Shown here one piece after another: positions 1-10,389 of a stretch of DNA of 64,000 nt; positions within the stretch are counted from its first letter, which is position 1, and each line of letters begins with the position of its first letter. The notes under the pieces were generated by a model that did not search any database, was not told the origin of the DNA, and worked only from the letters and a program-made list of their open reading frames with translations. This stretch comes from Odobenus rosmarus divergens (Eukaryota; Chordata; Mammalia; Carnivora; Odobenidae). The stretch spans positions 467,192-531,191 of the forward strand of contig NW_004450465.1 in assembly GCF_000321225.1 (NCBI RefSeq), read 5' to 3'. Both the position numbers and the translations under genes were made by a program.

Positions 1-176
1 TTGGTTTCAGCTCAGGTCATGGTCTCAAGGTCATGGGATTGAGCCCTGCATCAGGCTCCACACTGGGCATGGAATCTGCTTGGGATTCTCTCCCTTTCCT
101 TCTCTCTCCTCCACTGGCTCTCTTCCTGCTCGTGCCCTCTCTCTAAAATAAATAAAATCTTTAAAAAAATAAATAA
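1..176 (+). mobile_element. Can-SINE, cut by window edge
   Basis: The window opens inside a carnivore tRNA-Lys-derived SINE. Visible parts are the 'ctcaggtcatggtctcaaggtcatgggattgagccc' B-box side, a CT-rich middle, then 'aaataaataaaatcttt' and an A-rich tail. The 5' tRNA head lies outside the window. The variant 'ggctccacactgggcatgg' marks an older subfamily than the copies with 'ggctccctgctcagcggg'. Confidence 0.9.
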
Positions 177-2224
177 GTTATTTCTTCCAGAGCGTTGATG
201 TTCTGAATGGGTTAAGGCCTGCTTTCATCAAAAATATAAAGCACAAGAGCTATAATCCACTGTGTTTTCAAAACAAAAAGTGAAAGAGAAATAAGGCAAA
301 CCAGGGAACTGCCCATTTCCTCTTGCACACCCTTTTTAAACAAGCTTCTTCTTATCCTGCTTTCTTCCTGCTACTTTCCACTTGGCTATTCCATATCTAT
401 CCAAACAGGGAGACTAGAATTTCCTTGAATTTCTACAAGTCTATTTTGTGAGCTTGAGTTCTTTGCTGGCGCAGTTCAGTTGCATGCTGATAGAAAGAGA
501 CAAGTTCACCAAATAATGAAGTTTTAGCTGACGCTTTTCCCCGTTTGGAAACTGGAGGGGTCACTCCACATTTCTGTGCTTTAATTTCATCGTCAAAGGG
601 CAGTAATGTAGTGACCATCTCCTAGTATTTGATAATATTTTAGCCAAGAGTTTTCCTACAGCTTCTCATAAATAATGGGTTTCAAGGGAGGCTGTACACC
701 TGCAGGCTTAGTGTGCAAAACCGTATAATGTTTTTATCAGATTCTGAAAGGAACCTATGAGCCAAAAAAGAAAAAAAAGGGTTAGAAAAATAAAAGTTGC
801 TCTAGGATCTTAGGATGGCAGAAGGAAGTATGCAAATTAATTTGCACTGGAAGAGTTTCAAATCTAGTTAGGGAGCCAAACTTAATGCAGCCGATACAAT
901 GGGAGAACCATAAAAGGCAAACATATCAAAGAGCTTCATTTGGTGGTGCAGTCTGCAGGCGTCCACAAAAAGGGGGAGAAGAGGGAGTGCGCAGAAGAAA
1001 AGGCTTCCTGGAAGAGGTGAGACTCAACATCCCTCTGTTCTCCTATCTCTGGGGTCTTGCCCGGCGCATGTTAGCATTGGGCACATAAAGGAGGTGATCA
1101 TTTGTTTCTTCTCTAAGATGTTAGCCATTTGGGATATAAAGGTGAAATTATGTAAGAGTTTATAAGTCATTCTAACCCTCTATGCTAACCATTTTAACCA
1201 GGCTCCTTTTAAGACCCTGATAGATACAACACTGACAATGCTTTTAAATAATGCTCAGTAAGTAGTGTTACCTAAATTTTTATTAATGCTGTTTCCCTCC
1301 ATCGTCTTGTCAATTGACTTTGAAAAATGAAGCTGGGTTCTGTGACCCACCCCACATCTTTGGGCCTCACTGTCTCCCCCTAGCGGTCACCTTTGGTGAA
1401 TACCAACGTGGCAGACTCATTTTACCCTTGCCTGAACAAAAACCATTCACTGGAAAGCAAATTTAGGAAAAGAGAATGCATGCCCACGTAGTTAAAGAAT
1501 TCTAACGACTCTTGCACCCTCTGAGTTACTTCTCCCTTTCACTAGCAGGAATAATTGCGTGCCCATATCAGGAAAATAGAACTTTATCTTCTTCAGATGA
1601 TCTCTCTACATTGTCTGTCAGTTTTATTGCATTTCCTGTTTTGCCTTCTTGCTCAGGGGCTTATATACTTAATTGACTTCACAGGAAATATACCCACATA
1701 TGTGATATTTGAAATATATCTTAAGTAAAGTGATTACACTCCAAAAATAAAAACTCATTGGTGGATGATAAATTAGGGTTGGGAGCTTGAGTCCTTACCT
1801 GTTTTCTCTTAGTCAAATTACTTCTTTTAAATATATATTTTTGACAGACTGCTGAACTTATGTCAGTAACAACTAAAAATTACCTTAAGTTTCATTTGGA
1901 AATAAGCACAAGTTGAAATGAAATGCAAATGAACGAATTGAAATTCAAAGTTGTCTCAATCAGAGACTTATCCAGTCAGCTACATTGTTAATGGAAATTG
2001 CTAGATTTCTGCTCATGTTGTCATTTTTGTCCAACTTACTGGTACAGAGAGAAAAATCATAGAATGACCAAAAATAAGTAATTATTATGGACTGCCTGGT
2101 GAAAATATGTTGTTAAACTCAGTAGTAAACAATGTCAGAGTATCAGGGTTATTTCTACCTGCAAGCCTCACCTGGTGATCTGTTCACCATCTTGCTGGCA
2201 GTAGTCATCTGCTCCTCCTTCTAG
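177..2224. other. FYB1 5' flank, no recognised gene
   Basis: Largely unique AT-rich sequence upstream of the proposed FYB1 promoter. A minus-strand frame of 61 codons at 433-618 looks protein-like but is not supported (see findings). Reverse-strand sequence around 660-760 resembles a scattered old mammalian repeat that I cannot name. Nothing else is recognised. Confidence 0.5.
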
Positions 2225-2391
2225 AGACCAGGCTTGCATGCACCTTGGAATTTCCTGGGAAACCAAAAAATACTGATGACTGTGTCTCAAGCCTAGAGAT
2301 TTTGATTCGATGGTCTGGGGGAAGCCTGGGAACTGTGATTTTTAAAAGCATCCCCGGTGATTGTAATGTGCATCCAGGTTGAAAACCACTG
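2225..2391. mobile_element. MER5B-like non-autonomous hAT element
   Basis: The stretch carries the signature of this small palindromic hAT family: 'cttggaatttcctggg' near one end, 'attttgattcgatggtctggggg' in the middle, and 'aatgtgcatccaggttgaaaaccactg' at the other end. It is diverged and has no coding capacity. Confidence 0.7.
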
Positions 2392-3520
2392 CTTTACACT
2401 CTGAACTGTACCTGCATTGTGAAAAAAACTGTTTCAGCAGATAGTAGATACGAGGCGTTTTGGTTAAGCGAAAGAATGTCTCCATTTCAAGGCCTTCCGC
2501 TAACAAACGTTTTGTATCTAAAAGCATGCTTGGTTCCTCTACCTGTCTTGCCTTGATCTTCCTCCTTTTATTCATTGAGCATTTATTACATGCCAGAGAC
2601 AGCAATTTCAGTTTCCTGACTACCCACCTAGTTCCTGACCACACCCTCTTTAAAATACCTGCAAGTTTCAAGGCAGTATCAGGTTCTTTTCCACCTCTGG
2701 AACTTGCCCCCTGCTCTGTCTTCACTCTTTGTCCTGGCGTTGATGCTATCCATATTGCTAATCACATCTGTATTTTGAAAAGCATTTTCATTTTAAAAAA
2801 ATAAGTAATAGGAAACACCTTTTTTTAATATAGGATTTGGATCATCATGGCAGTAATTAGTATTAGCTCAGCATCGAGTGAAAAAATCTGGTGCTCCGCT
2901 CCTAGGTGGTAGTACGTACAAGAAGATCTAGAAATTTGCAACCCAAAATTAAGGAATCAGTTGCCTTTCCTTTTCAAGAGGCAACAAAAATGATCTTCTG
3001 CCCTCGAAATTACTTTAGTGTCAGGCTATGTATTCAAAATAAAGGAGATAAATCCTTGTACCAGAAGGTGTTCAGACAGGTATTGCAGATAATTGGTGGG
3101 ATTTGGGATCAAACACCATGCTTTAAGAATATAGTTTACCAGCATGAGAGATTGAGATAGGTGATGCTAATAAAAATTGCTAAAAACCTAACACATGAAG
3201 CTAGATTCACATATAGTTTATATTTTTAATGAAACGAATGCCATCCTATAAGTTTATGGATATCTCCACCATTTAAATATTGGTGAGATAGTTTTAAATA
3301 CATTTGGGATTGTTATCGTGTTCCTTTTATTCTTTTTAAGATCATAGTTACATTTTTAACAACTATATATACTCAAAATAGAAAAGTCAGAAAGTCAGCA
3401 AAGTACAAAACGAGAATTATTTATAATAAAACGTTAACCTAAGTCAATCACTGTTAACATTTTAGATTGTGTCCTTCATTCATAGATAGATAGATAGATT
3501 CACAAATATAGATTTTATAT
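2392..3520. other. FYB1 5' flank, unique sequence
   Basis: No gene is recognised. Overlapping plus and minus frames at 2342-2804 and a frame at 2906-3160 have no recognisable domain and look like chance frames. A short (GATA)n run occurs at about 3482-3499. Confidence 0.45.
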
Positions 3521-3536
3521 AAAACAGGTTAATCGT

Positions 3537-3731
3537 GGGTGCCCGGGGGGCTCAGTCAGTTAAGCGTCTGCCTTCAGCTCAGGTCGTGATCTCAGGGTCC
3601 TGGGATTGAGCCCCACCTCGGGCTCCCTGCTCAACAGGGAGTCTGCTTCTCCTTCTGCACCCCACCCCTTGCTCTCTCTCTCTCTCACACAAAAATAAAT
3701 AAATAAAATCTTAAGTAAAAATTTAAAAAAA
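3537..3731 (+). mobile_element. Can-SINE (+) with target-site duplication
   Basis: Full-length Can-SINE with tRNA head, CT-rich body and AATAAA-rich tail. It is flanked by a near-perfect duplication, 'aaaacaggttaatcgt' at 3521-3536 and 'aaaacaggttaattgt' at 3732-3747. It lies only about 160 bp upstream of the proposed FYB1 promoter motifs, so it postdates and borders that promoter. Confidence 0.95.
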
Positions 3732-3889
3732 AAAACAGGTTAATTGTGTACACAAAATGTAATACCCAGGCATTTCTTAAAAAATTCCATGTCATCTTTC
3801 AGACTTCAAACCTCTCCCAAGTACCTGTCCTCATATTATTAAGGCATAATAACTTGATAAACCTGGTCAGTTATACAAATGCTCTGAGG

Positions 3890-3984
3890 GCTGAGATAAC
3901 ATGCAAATAAATGCTACATATCAATGTGTGAAGGCTGGACAGACCACACAGTTCAAAAAAGGAAGTGCACTCTGCAAAGCTAAC
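3890..3984 (+). promoter_or_regulatory. FYB1: Putative blood-cell promoter of FYB1
   Basis: Within 75 bp lie four motifs of haematopoietic regulators: AGATAA (GATA) at 3894-3899, a perfect octamer ATGCAAAT at 3901-3908, ACCACA (RUNX) at 3943-3948, and AAAAAAGGAAGTG (PU.1/ETS core GGAAGT at 3961-3966). There is no clear TATA box, as is common for PU.1-driven myeloid and lymphoid promoters. FYB1 is expressed in T cells, myeloid cells and platelets, which fits. The motifs are seen directly; promoter function and the start site are inference. A GATA, octamer or ETS hexamer alone is common by chance, so the argument rests on the cluster and its position just before exon 1. Confidence 0.55.
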
Positions 3985-4061
3985 TTGCACATTCACTGTC
4001 CGCCTTACAGCATCTTCGGGGTCGCCGTGTGCCAGGCACATCAACTCTTTTCAGTAAAATG
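3985..4061 (+). other. FYB1: Putative FYB1 exon 1 (5' UTR plus start codon)
   Basis: The exon would end with ATG at 4059-4061, followed at once by the consensus donor GTAAGT (4062-4067). The ATG has A at -3 and, after splicing to 60143, G at +4, a strong Kozak context. The next exon starts in phase 0 with GATACAAAAGCAGATGTG, giving M-D-T-K-A-D-V-K-S-L-M-A-K-F. Human FYB1 has an isoform with a similar extension (MDGKADVKSL, from memory). In the ATG frame an upstream stop TAA lies at 3981-3983 and there is no earlier ATG in between. The 5' end is a guess. An AG at 4009-4010 or 4053-4054 could instead be an acceptor, so this might be an internal exon. Other ATG-GT pairs occur in the window (for example near 22327) but have poorer donors. 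Confidence 0.65.
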
Positions 4062-4067
4062 GTAAGT

Positions 4068-5850
4068 AAGAGATTTTATGACTCTCCCTGGTCCCCTGGC
4101 AAACATCTCATCTTGTCTAGGTAGAGCAGAGCGGGGTGGGGAGGCTTCTCGGCCAAGTCCTCCAACCCTTTGGAATGTTTGCTTGACTCGTTGTTGTTCC
4201 ATTTGCAAATAAAGTTGCTGAGTGTTACACCAGTTGAGAGTCTGTGGCTTCAGGATTTCCCGTTTCTGATTCTAGCCTTCAGAATGGAGGAAGGGCTATG
4301 ACTTACGGAAAGAAAAGTTGCATTCTTTGTCTTTGCCTCTTAAGACAGCGAGGTGCCAGGATCAGTAACGGAGTCAAGTTTCCTATTATAAGCTTTTGGG
4401 ATCCCGGAGGAGAACTCCAATGATAAATGTTGGGCAGTATTGCTGATGATGAGTGCCATTTTGACAACACAGTGGGTTTTGTAAAGGAGCTCTTTTGTTT
4501 AAAAATGCATTTTATTATTTTAGCTAAGAGAAGCAAACAAAACCCAAATAGTCCAAACCATAGGGACAGGTTGTGTTCCCAAAGTTAATTGAAAGTCATT
4601 ATTTGGAGCACACTTAAAAGAGTGACTGGGTTCCCAATGGTACGATAACAACTCGCTTAACCTATAATGTACCTTAACGGCGGTGTTAACACATGGTTTC
4701 CTATTATTTCTCTGTAAAAATTGCCTGCGTTCTTATACTGGTAGTGAGTGTTCTTATGCTCCCAGAGTCTAGAAGAGAGCTAACTTTCTATTCCATACAC
4801 CACCTCCACCACTCCCCAGTCCCCAGAAGGCTGGAAACTTGATTATCCCTTCTCTTGTGAGGAAGGGGATTGCTTCCTCTGCCGGTCCCTGGCGAGAAGA
4901 CAGGGATCGAGGTAATGACTCCTGCAGGTGCATGGCTGGGGGCGGAATGCACGGCAGGCTTTGGAGTAGAGAGCGAGGTCTCCATGGGATGTGTTTGTAA
5001 GGCAGGGGCCTCTTGAACCAGAATTGGGAAATACAGAGGTGAGAGAGACTAACCTTGCCATAGAGGAGAAAGGGAGGAGAAGAGACGGGGACAGGGTGCG
5101 TAGTCATAGAGGGAAGGAACGCGCAGCCATGGAGGAAAAGGGGGCACGGGGATTCTACCTGTAGCCACTCTCGTGTGGAGAAAGGCAGTCACCTGGCAAG
5201 ATGGGACTTACAAGTCCTGGTAGTGTTTCCAACTGGGTCTTTAGGTCCCAGATTCTTAGAGGAAAGCTTGACCTTAATTACTGATAGCCTTTTCAAAAAT
5301 AAGTGAGGTTTACTGAGTTATTTGGGTTTTCTTAGGGAAAACGAGACGATAATACCAGAAAAAAAGTTTAACTGGATAGTGGGTATTTGGTGCAATACTT
5401 AAGCAATGTTTTCTTAGGGGATTACCATCTCCCTATTACAAAAGTAACACATACTATTAGAGAAAATTTCTTAGAAATATACATATGCAGAAATGAAACA
5501 ATATATATTTTCTATAGTTTCAACACTTGGGGGCCATCCCTGTGAAGTGAGTACAGATCTTTCTAGAATTTCATCAGTTTAAAACATATTTTAAAAATAT
5601 GATTTTTCTATAAGTGCTATTATACTTTATAAACCATTTCCTTACCTGCTTTTTTTATTTAAAATATCTTGAATAATACCTGAGTTGTGATATCATTTTT
5701 CATGATGAATCATTTTTCCATGATTTAATCATTTCCATATAGTTAAACATTTAGATTGCTTCTTATTTTTCTTTCTTTAAGGTAATAGAGGCAATATATT
5801 CATTTATACACATTGCTGCTCAGGACAGGTATGGAGTTGGCCTTAACGCT
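4068..5850. other. Intron 1, mostly unique
   Basis: No gene is recognised. Overlapping minus-strand frames at 4769-5107 are chance frames in a locally GC-richer stretch. Sequence around 5420-5790 resembles a common AT-rich mammalian interspersed repeat that I cannot name. Confidence 0.4.
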
Positions 5851-5950
5851 GGCCCACATTCTTTATAACATGATTCTACATTTTAGAAGTGGCCCATGTT
5901 TTTTATAACGTGGCCTATGTTCTTTATAACATGATTGCACATTTTAGAAG
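5851..5950 (+). repeat. Local tandem duplication, 61-bp period
   Basis: A 40-bp block at 5851-5890 (starts 'ggcccacattctttataa', ends 'cattttagaagt') recurs at 5912-5951 with three or four changes. Between them, 5891-5911 is a third partial copy of the block's start. This is a small diverged local duplication with no coding content. Confidence 0.8.
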
Positions 5951-6454
5951 TGGAAGGACATGGCAATAGGATTCTAATTCTCAAATATCTGCCTCTGCGG
6001 AAATTGACTTGATCTGTGAACTTAGACAAATTAACTCCCACCTCACAGTCCTAAAATGAAAAAAAAAAAGATAGAATGCTACCCATCTACATGACAAGTA
6101 ATTTTAGGTACATTTCAAGTTGCTGAATTTTCTGGAAAAAAAAAAGGAGAGGCAGATATCTAATAATGCACCAATTTTTGTATGGTCGTGGTGGGTAAGG
6201 AAAAAATCTTTTATGAATACACTTAGAAGGTTTTAAGAAATGGAGTGAAAGTTGGTTTTGGAGATTTTGTTTGTTTTGCTCCTTTCATTCAACTTTCAGT
6301 TGACATGTGAGCTACTGGCAAAAGAAATGTGCTCTCACTGGCTCATTCAACCAAAGTTCGTTGAGCCTCTACCCCACGTTGGGTTTTGGCTAGAAGAGAA
6401 TGCAGGGCGAACAACGCAGGTGGGGTCCCAGCTCCCTAGAGCTTACACTCAGTG

Positions 6455-6565
6455 CAGTGGGTCTCCAATGTTATATGCCTCTCAGTCAAGGACAGGGCTG
6501 AAGATTTTGCATTTCTAATAAGTTTTCAGATGCCGCTGCTGATCCAGGCACTCAGAGAACCACTG
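6455..6565 (+). mobile_element. MER5A-like hAT fragment
   Basis: Starts 'cagtgggtctccaatg' and ends with 'gcatttctaataagttttcagatgc...gagaaccactg', the end of this small non-autonomous hAT family. It is internally shortened compared with the roughly 190-bp full element. Confidence 0.7.
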
Positions 6566-6725
6566 TTTGGTAGAAGTGGTGGATCGAAAAGCGAAACAAA
6601 GTAAACAAGTCAAATACCTTGTAGTGACTTCAGAAAGAAGGTAAAGAAGGAGCTGAGATAGAACAGAGAAAGGAGACATCCTCTCTAGGGCTCTGGTCCC
6701 TGATAAAGTGCTGTCTACACTGAAG

Positions 6726-6868
6726 CACTGGTTCTCAACTCTGGCTGCCTGTGAGAATCACTTGAACAGCTTATAAGTCATACCCATTCCCGAGGCCCCA
6801 ACTGAGATCAGTTAAATCAAAACCTTGAAGTGGGAGGCGGGACACAGCAAGGGTTGAGAATTGCTGCA
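6726..6868. mobile_element. MER5B-like hAT element
   Basis: 'cactggttctcaactctggctgcctgtgagaatcac' at the start and 'gggttgagaattgctg' at the end form the expected imperfect inverted ends of this family. Non-coding and diverged. Confidence 0.7.
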
Positions 6869-6869
6869 C

Positions 6870-7430
6870 CAAACAGCAAGAATGAGCCAGGCACGGGAAA
6901 CGTGGACGTAAGAACCACTTCGAGCAGAGGAAATGGCAGGTGCAAAAGCTGTGAGACGGGGAGGGCTTGGATCTGCAAGAAGACCAGGATGGCTAGAGGG
7001 TAAACAAGGGAAGACGAAAGTGGCCAGAGGTGATTTTAAGAAATAGGCAGCAGTCAAGGGATTCGATCTTATTTTGCTCACCCTAGCAGTCACTGGAGGA
7101 TCCGAAGCAAAGGAGTGAGTGCCATTATCTGGTTTACATTTTGAAAGTAGGGCTACTTCTGGGGCGACTGGGTGGCTCAGTCGGTTGAGCATCAGACTCT
7201 TGGTTTCGGCCCATGTCATGATCCCAGGGTCGTGGGACCCAGCCCCGTGCCGGGCTCCACACTGGGCATGGAGTCCGCTTGAAATTCTCTCCCTCTGCCC
7301 CTCCCCCCAGCTCATGTGTGTGCACTGTGTGTGGGTGTCTCTCTCTCAGATAAACTAAATAAATAAACTCTTTAAAAATAAAAAAGACAGAAAGAAAGTA
7401 GGGCTACTTCTGAAGTGACATGCGTACTCT
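6870..7430. mobile_element. Ancient repeat of unassigned family, split by a SINE
   Basis: Text such as 'aatggcaggtgcaaaagctgtgagacgggg', 'gaccaggatggctagaggg' and 'gagtgagtgccattatctggtttacattttg' follows a widespread old mammalian repeat that I recognise by pattern but cannot name with certainty. The copy at 37180-37965 looks like the same family. It is interrupted by the Can-SINE at 7161-7393. Confidence 0.45.
7161..7393 (+). mobile_element. Can-SINE (+) with 18-bp target-site duplication
   Basis: Full-length SINE of an older subtype ('ggctccacactgggcatgg'). The duplication 'gaaagtagggctacttct' is identical at 7143-7160 and 7394-7411. It is inserted in an older repeat. Confidence 0.95.
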
Positions 7431-8173
7431 GCAGGCAGCCTTGACCATGCCTGGGGCTTAAATATTGACTTTTTCTCTCTTGTCTTTTTTAAAATTGTGG
7501 CCCACATTTGAACACCATCAAGTTAGAGAATAAATAGTGTAGGGTTTCTGAAGGGAATAGGTTTAGAGACCTTCAAATAACTTGAGTGGCCGCAGTGATA
7601 GCCTAGCTGAAAGCTGGTGTCGCAGGGAAGTCAGAGAACATAAAAGTGAGCTAGAAGGATCACCTTAAGAGCTGGGCTTCCAACCCTTTTCTTTCAAGGA
7701 GAATTCTTATCATGTAAGCTGGAGGGGTCCTGAATAATATGCTAATATCCCCACATGGAAATCCGCTCACCTCCTCATGCTTCTTCCCATGCCCACTACT
7801 TGGCTTATATCCTCTTCTGCAAAAGGGGACAACTGCCTTTTGCAGCAAGATCTAGCCTGATGTGTTAAAAAAAAAAAAAAAAAAAATCCTGGGCTATCAC
7901 AAGCCAGTTTTAAGCCAAGGATGAGAGGTTCAAATACTAGGGGATCTCTTTCATCCACATGTCAAGACATGTAAGAGGACATGAGAGCTACTTCTTGGAG
8001 AACATTTTGGCATATATTAAACGTGTCACACCCTTATCCTTAAAGTAAGTGGGTGTGGGACTCTAGCTCTTGATTTGGTAACTTCACTATCACTTCCCTA
8101 ATTCTCCAAGTTAGATTCCATCTGCCCTTTCTGTCCTCTCATGTCATTCTCTTTTTAAAAATATTATGGTATG

Positions 8174-8412
8174 GGGGCACCTAGGTGACTCAGTGGGTTA
8201 AGGGTCTGCCTTTGGCTCAGGTTATGATCCCAGGGTCCTGGGATGGAGCCCTGCATCAGCAGGGAGTCTGCTTCTCCCTCTGCCTCTGCCCCTACCCCCA
8301 CCCCACCCCACCCCACCCCCACTTCATACTCACTCTCTCTCTCTCTCTCTCACCTGCTTATGTTCTCTCTCTAATAAAGAAATAGATTATTTTTTAAAAA
8401 TTGTAATAAAAT
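8174..8412 (+). mobile_element. Can-SINE (+) with target-site duplication
   Basis: Full-length copy whose CT region has expanded into (CCCCA)n at about 8292-8322 and (CT)n at about 8335-8352. 'aaaatattatggtatg' occurs at 8158-8173 and 8413-8428. Confidence 0.95.
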
Positions 8413-8439
8413 AAAATATTATGGTATGTTATGAAACAA

Positions 8440-9990
8440 ATAACAAATTCTCACATACCACCAAGATTTCACACATATTACCATTTTGTCATAATATTGC
8501 CATTTTGCCATCTTTTCAGAAAAATAAAAAAGACAAAGTTGAAGTTCTCTTTTTGCCCTTCCCAGTTCCGTGCCCCTCCCTCCAACAGCAGGGAGACACC
8601 TGCTCTGAAAGCAGCATCTCGCCTACCCAGTCATGTTTTTATGTTTTTATTTCATTTGCCAGTATCTATAAAATAACACACAGTATTGTTTTGTCTGTTT
8701 TTATTTACTTACGATTTCTGCAAATGCCTTTTTTTCACCCTACATTGGTATGTCTTCAAGATATATCCATTTGGACACACGCAGGTCTGGTTCAATTTAT
8801 TGACTTGCTATGTAATTATATGGCAATTTGTTCACCTATTCTCCCAACATTTAATTTATTGTCATTATTTTCCATTTCAAACAGTCCTAGAATGAATGTT
8901 TCTACATAGAGGACATGGGCACCTTCAAGTTTACTGAACGTTAGCAAATGGTTCTCCAAAGTCATCATGACAATTTAACCTCTCACCAGCCTGTGTATCA
9001 GTTGCCATTTCTCTCCATCATTCTTTTTTTTTTAAAAAAAGATTTTATTTTTATTTATTTGACAGAGAGAGACACAGCCAGAGAGGGAGCACAAGCAGGG
9101 GGAGTGGGAGAGGGAGAAGCAGGCTTCCCGCGGAGCAGAGAGCCCTACGTGGGGCTCGATCCCAGGACCCTGGGATCATGACCTGAGCTGAAGGCAGATG
9201 CTTAACAACTGAGCCGCCCAGGCGCCCTCCTCTCTCCCTCATTCTTAAAACTGGTATCGTCCAGGTTTACTGAGAGACTTCTGAGAATTTGTTATATGTA
9301 AAACCCCACTTCATTGTTGTTTTAATTTTCCTTATTATTACAAAGATGGAACATGTTTTCTTAAGATTATTGACCGTTCAGGCAACCCCTTCTGTAAATC
9401 CTTTTCACGTGGTTTGTCCATTTTCTTATAGATCATCTTTTCATGTTGATTTATAGAAAATAATTATCCAATTCTAGGTGTTCACCCTGAGTCGATTATG
9501 TGCATTGTGAATTTTACGCTCCCTGGCTTCTTTTTTACTTTACTTTTTTTGCTGTCTCTTTTTTATATGGAAGTTTTAAATCTTAATGCCAACAAGTTTA
9601 AAAATAGGCCTTTTATCATTTTTAATGTCCTTTTAAAGAAGTTATTCCCTACCCCCAGATATTAAAGCTATTTCCTAACCTTTTGCTTTTCACTCAACCT
9701 TTTAAAGATTTGATTTTCATGTTTAGGTCTTTAATCATCAAGATTTTATTTATACTTGTGATGTGAGGTAGTCATCTAATATATTCCCATGTGGATAAGC
9801 AATTTAGTACTATTTATTTTCATCTGTTTTTTTTCTCCTACCACTTTCTAATGCCTCCTCGGTCATATGTCTATTTCCCATATATATGTGACTCTGTTTC
9901 TAGGCTCCCAATTCTGTCATACTGGACAATACTTTTTATAAGACTCCATGTTTGTTTCTTACGTGTTACTCATCTGCTCTGGATTCATAT
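8440..9990 (-). mobile_element. Ancient L1 fragment (minus), split by a SINE
   Basis: Read on the minus strand, the stretch follows the order of an old L1 ORF2/3' region. Plus-strand landmarks are 'gaatgtttctaca', 'caaatggttctccaaagtcatcatgacaatttaacctctcacc', 'cttatagatcatcttttcatg' and 'gaagttattccctaccccc'. Every frame is broken, so it is inactive. A Can-SINE interrupts it at 9025-9230. Confidence 0.65.
9025..9230 (-). mobile_element. Can-SINE (-) with target-site duplication
   Basis: Reverse-oriented full-length copy: T-run, 'aaagattttattt', then GA-rich body and 'gagccgcccaggcgccc'. Flanks 'tctctccatcattctt' (9009-9024) and 'tctctccctcattctt' (9231-9246) are the target-site duplication. 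Confidence 0.95.
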
Positions 9991-10389
9991 ATCCTTTTAC
10001 TCAAGTACATCCGCTCTTGCCTACTGTCTAGCAATTTCTACAGTTCTTTAGGATTTCCATTATTATTCTCCCAAACACAACAAGGACCTAAATACAGTGT
10101 AATTACCTATAGAACACAACCCTCCAACCCTATTTCTAGTTCTTAAAACTTCTCCTTGGAAGAGATGTCTATCATTTTCACTCACATTTAATTGGCCAAA
10201 ATAAGTCACACATGGTCTTACCTCAGCTAAAAGGACAGACATGTAGGGATGTATAATCGTCATGCATTCGAGGTAATGGCAGAGATGGGTGCCCATTGGA
10301 AAAAGAGTAATATATACTACAATGTATATTGGTCTTTGTGTGACTGAAAACGTCTTCATTTTTACTTAATTCTTAAATGATAGTTTACC

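Noticed and set aside
1..3500. Exons of the complement gene C9, expected upstream of FYB1 in mammals
   Set aside because: No C9-like coding sequence was recognised; the flank available before exon 1 is only about 4 kb.
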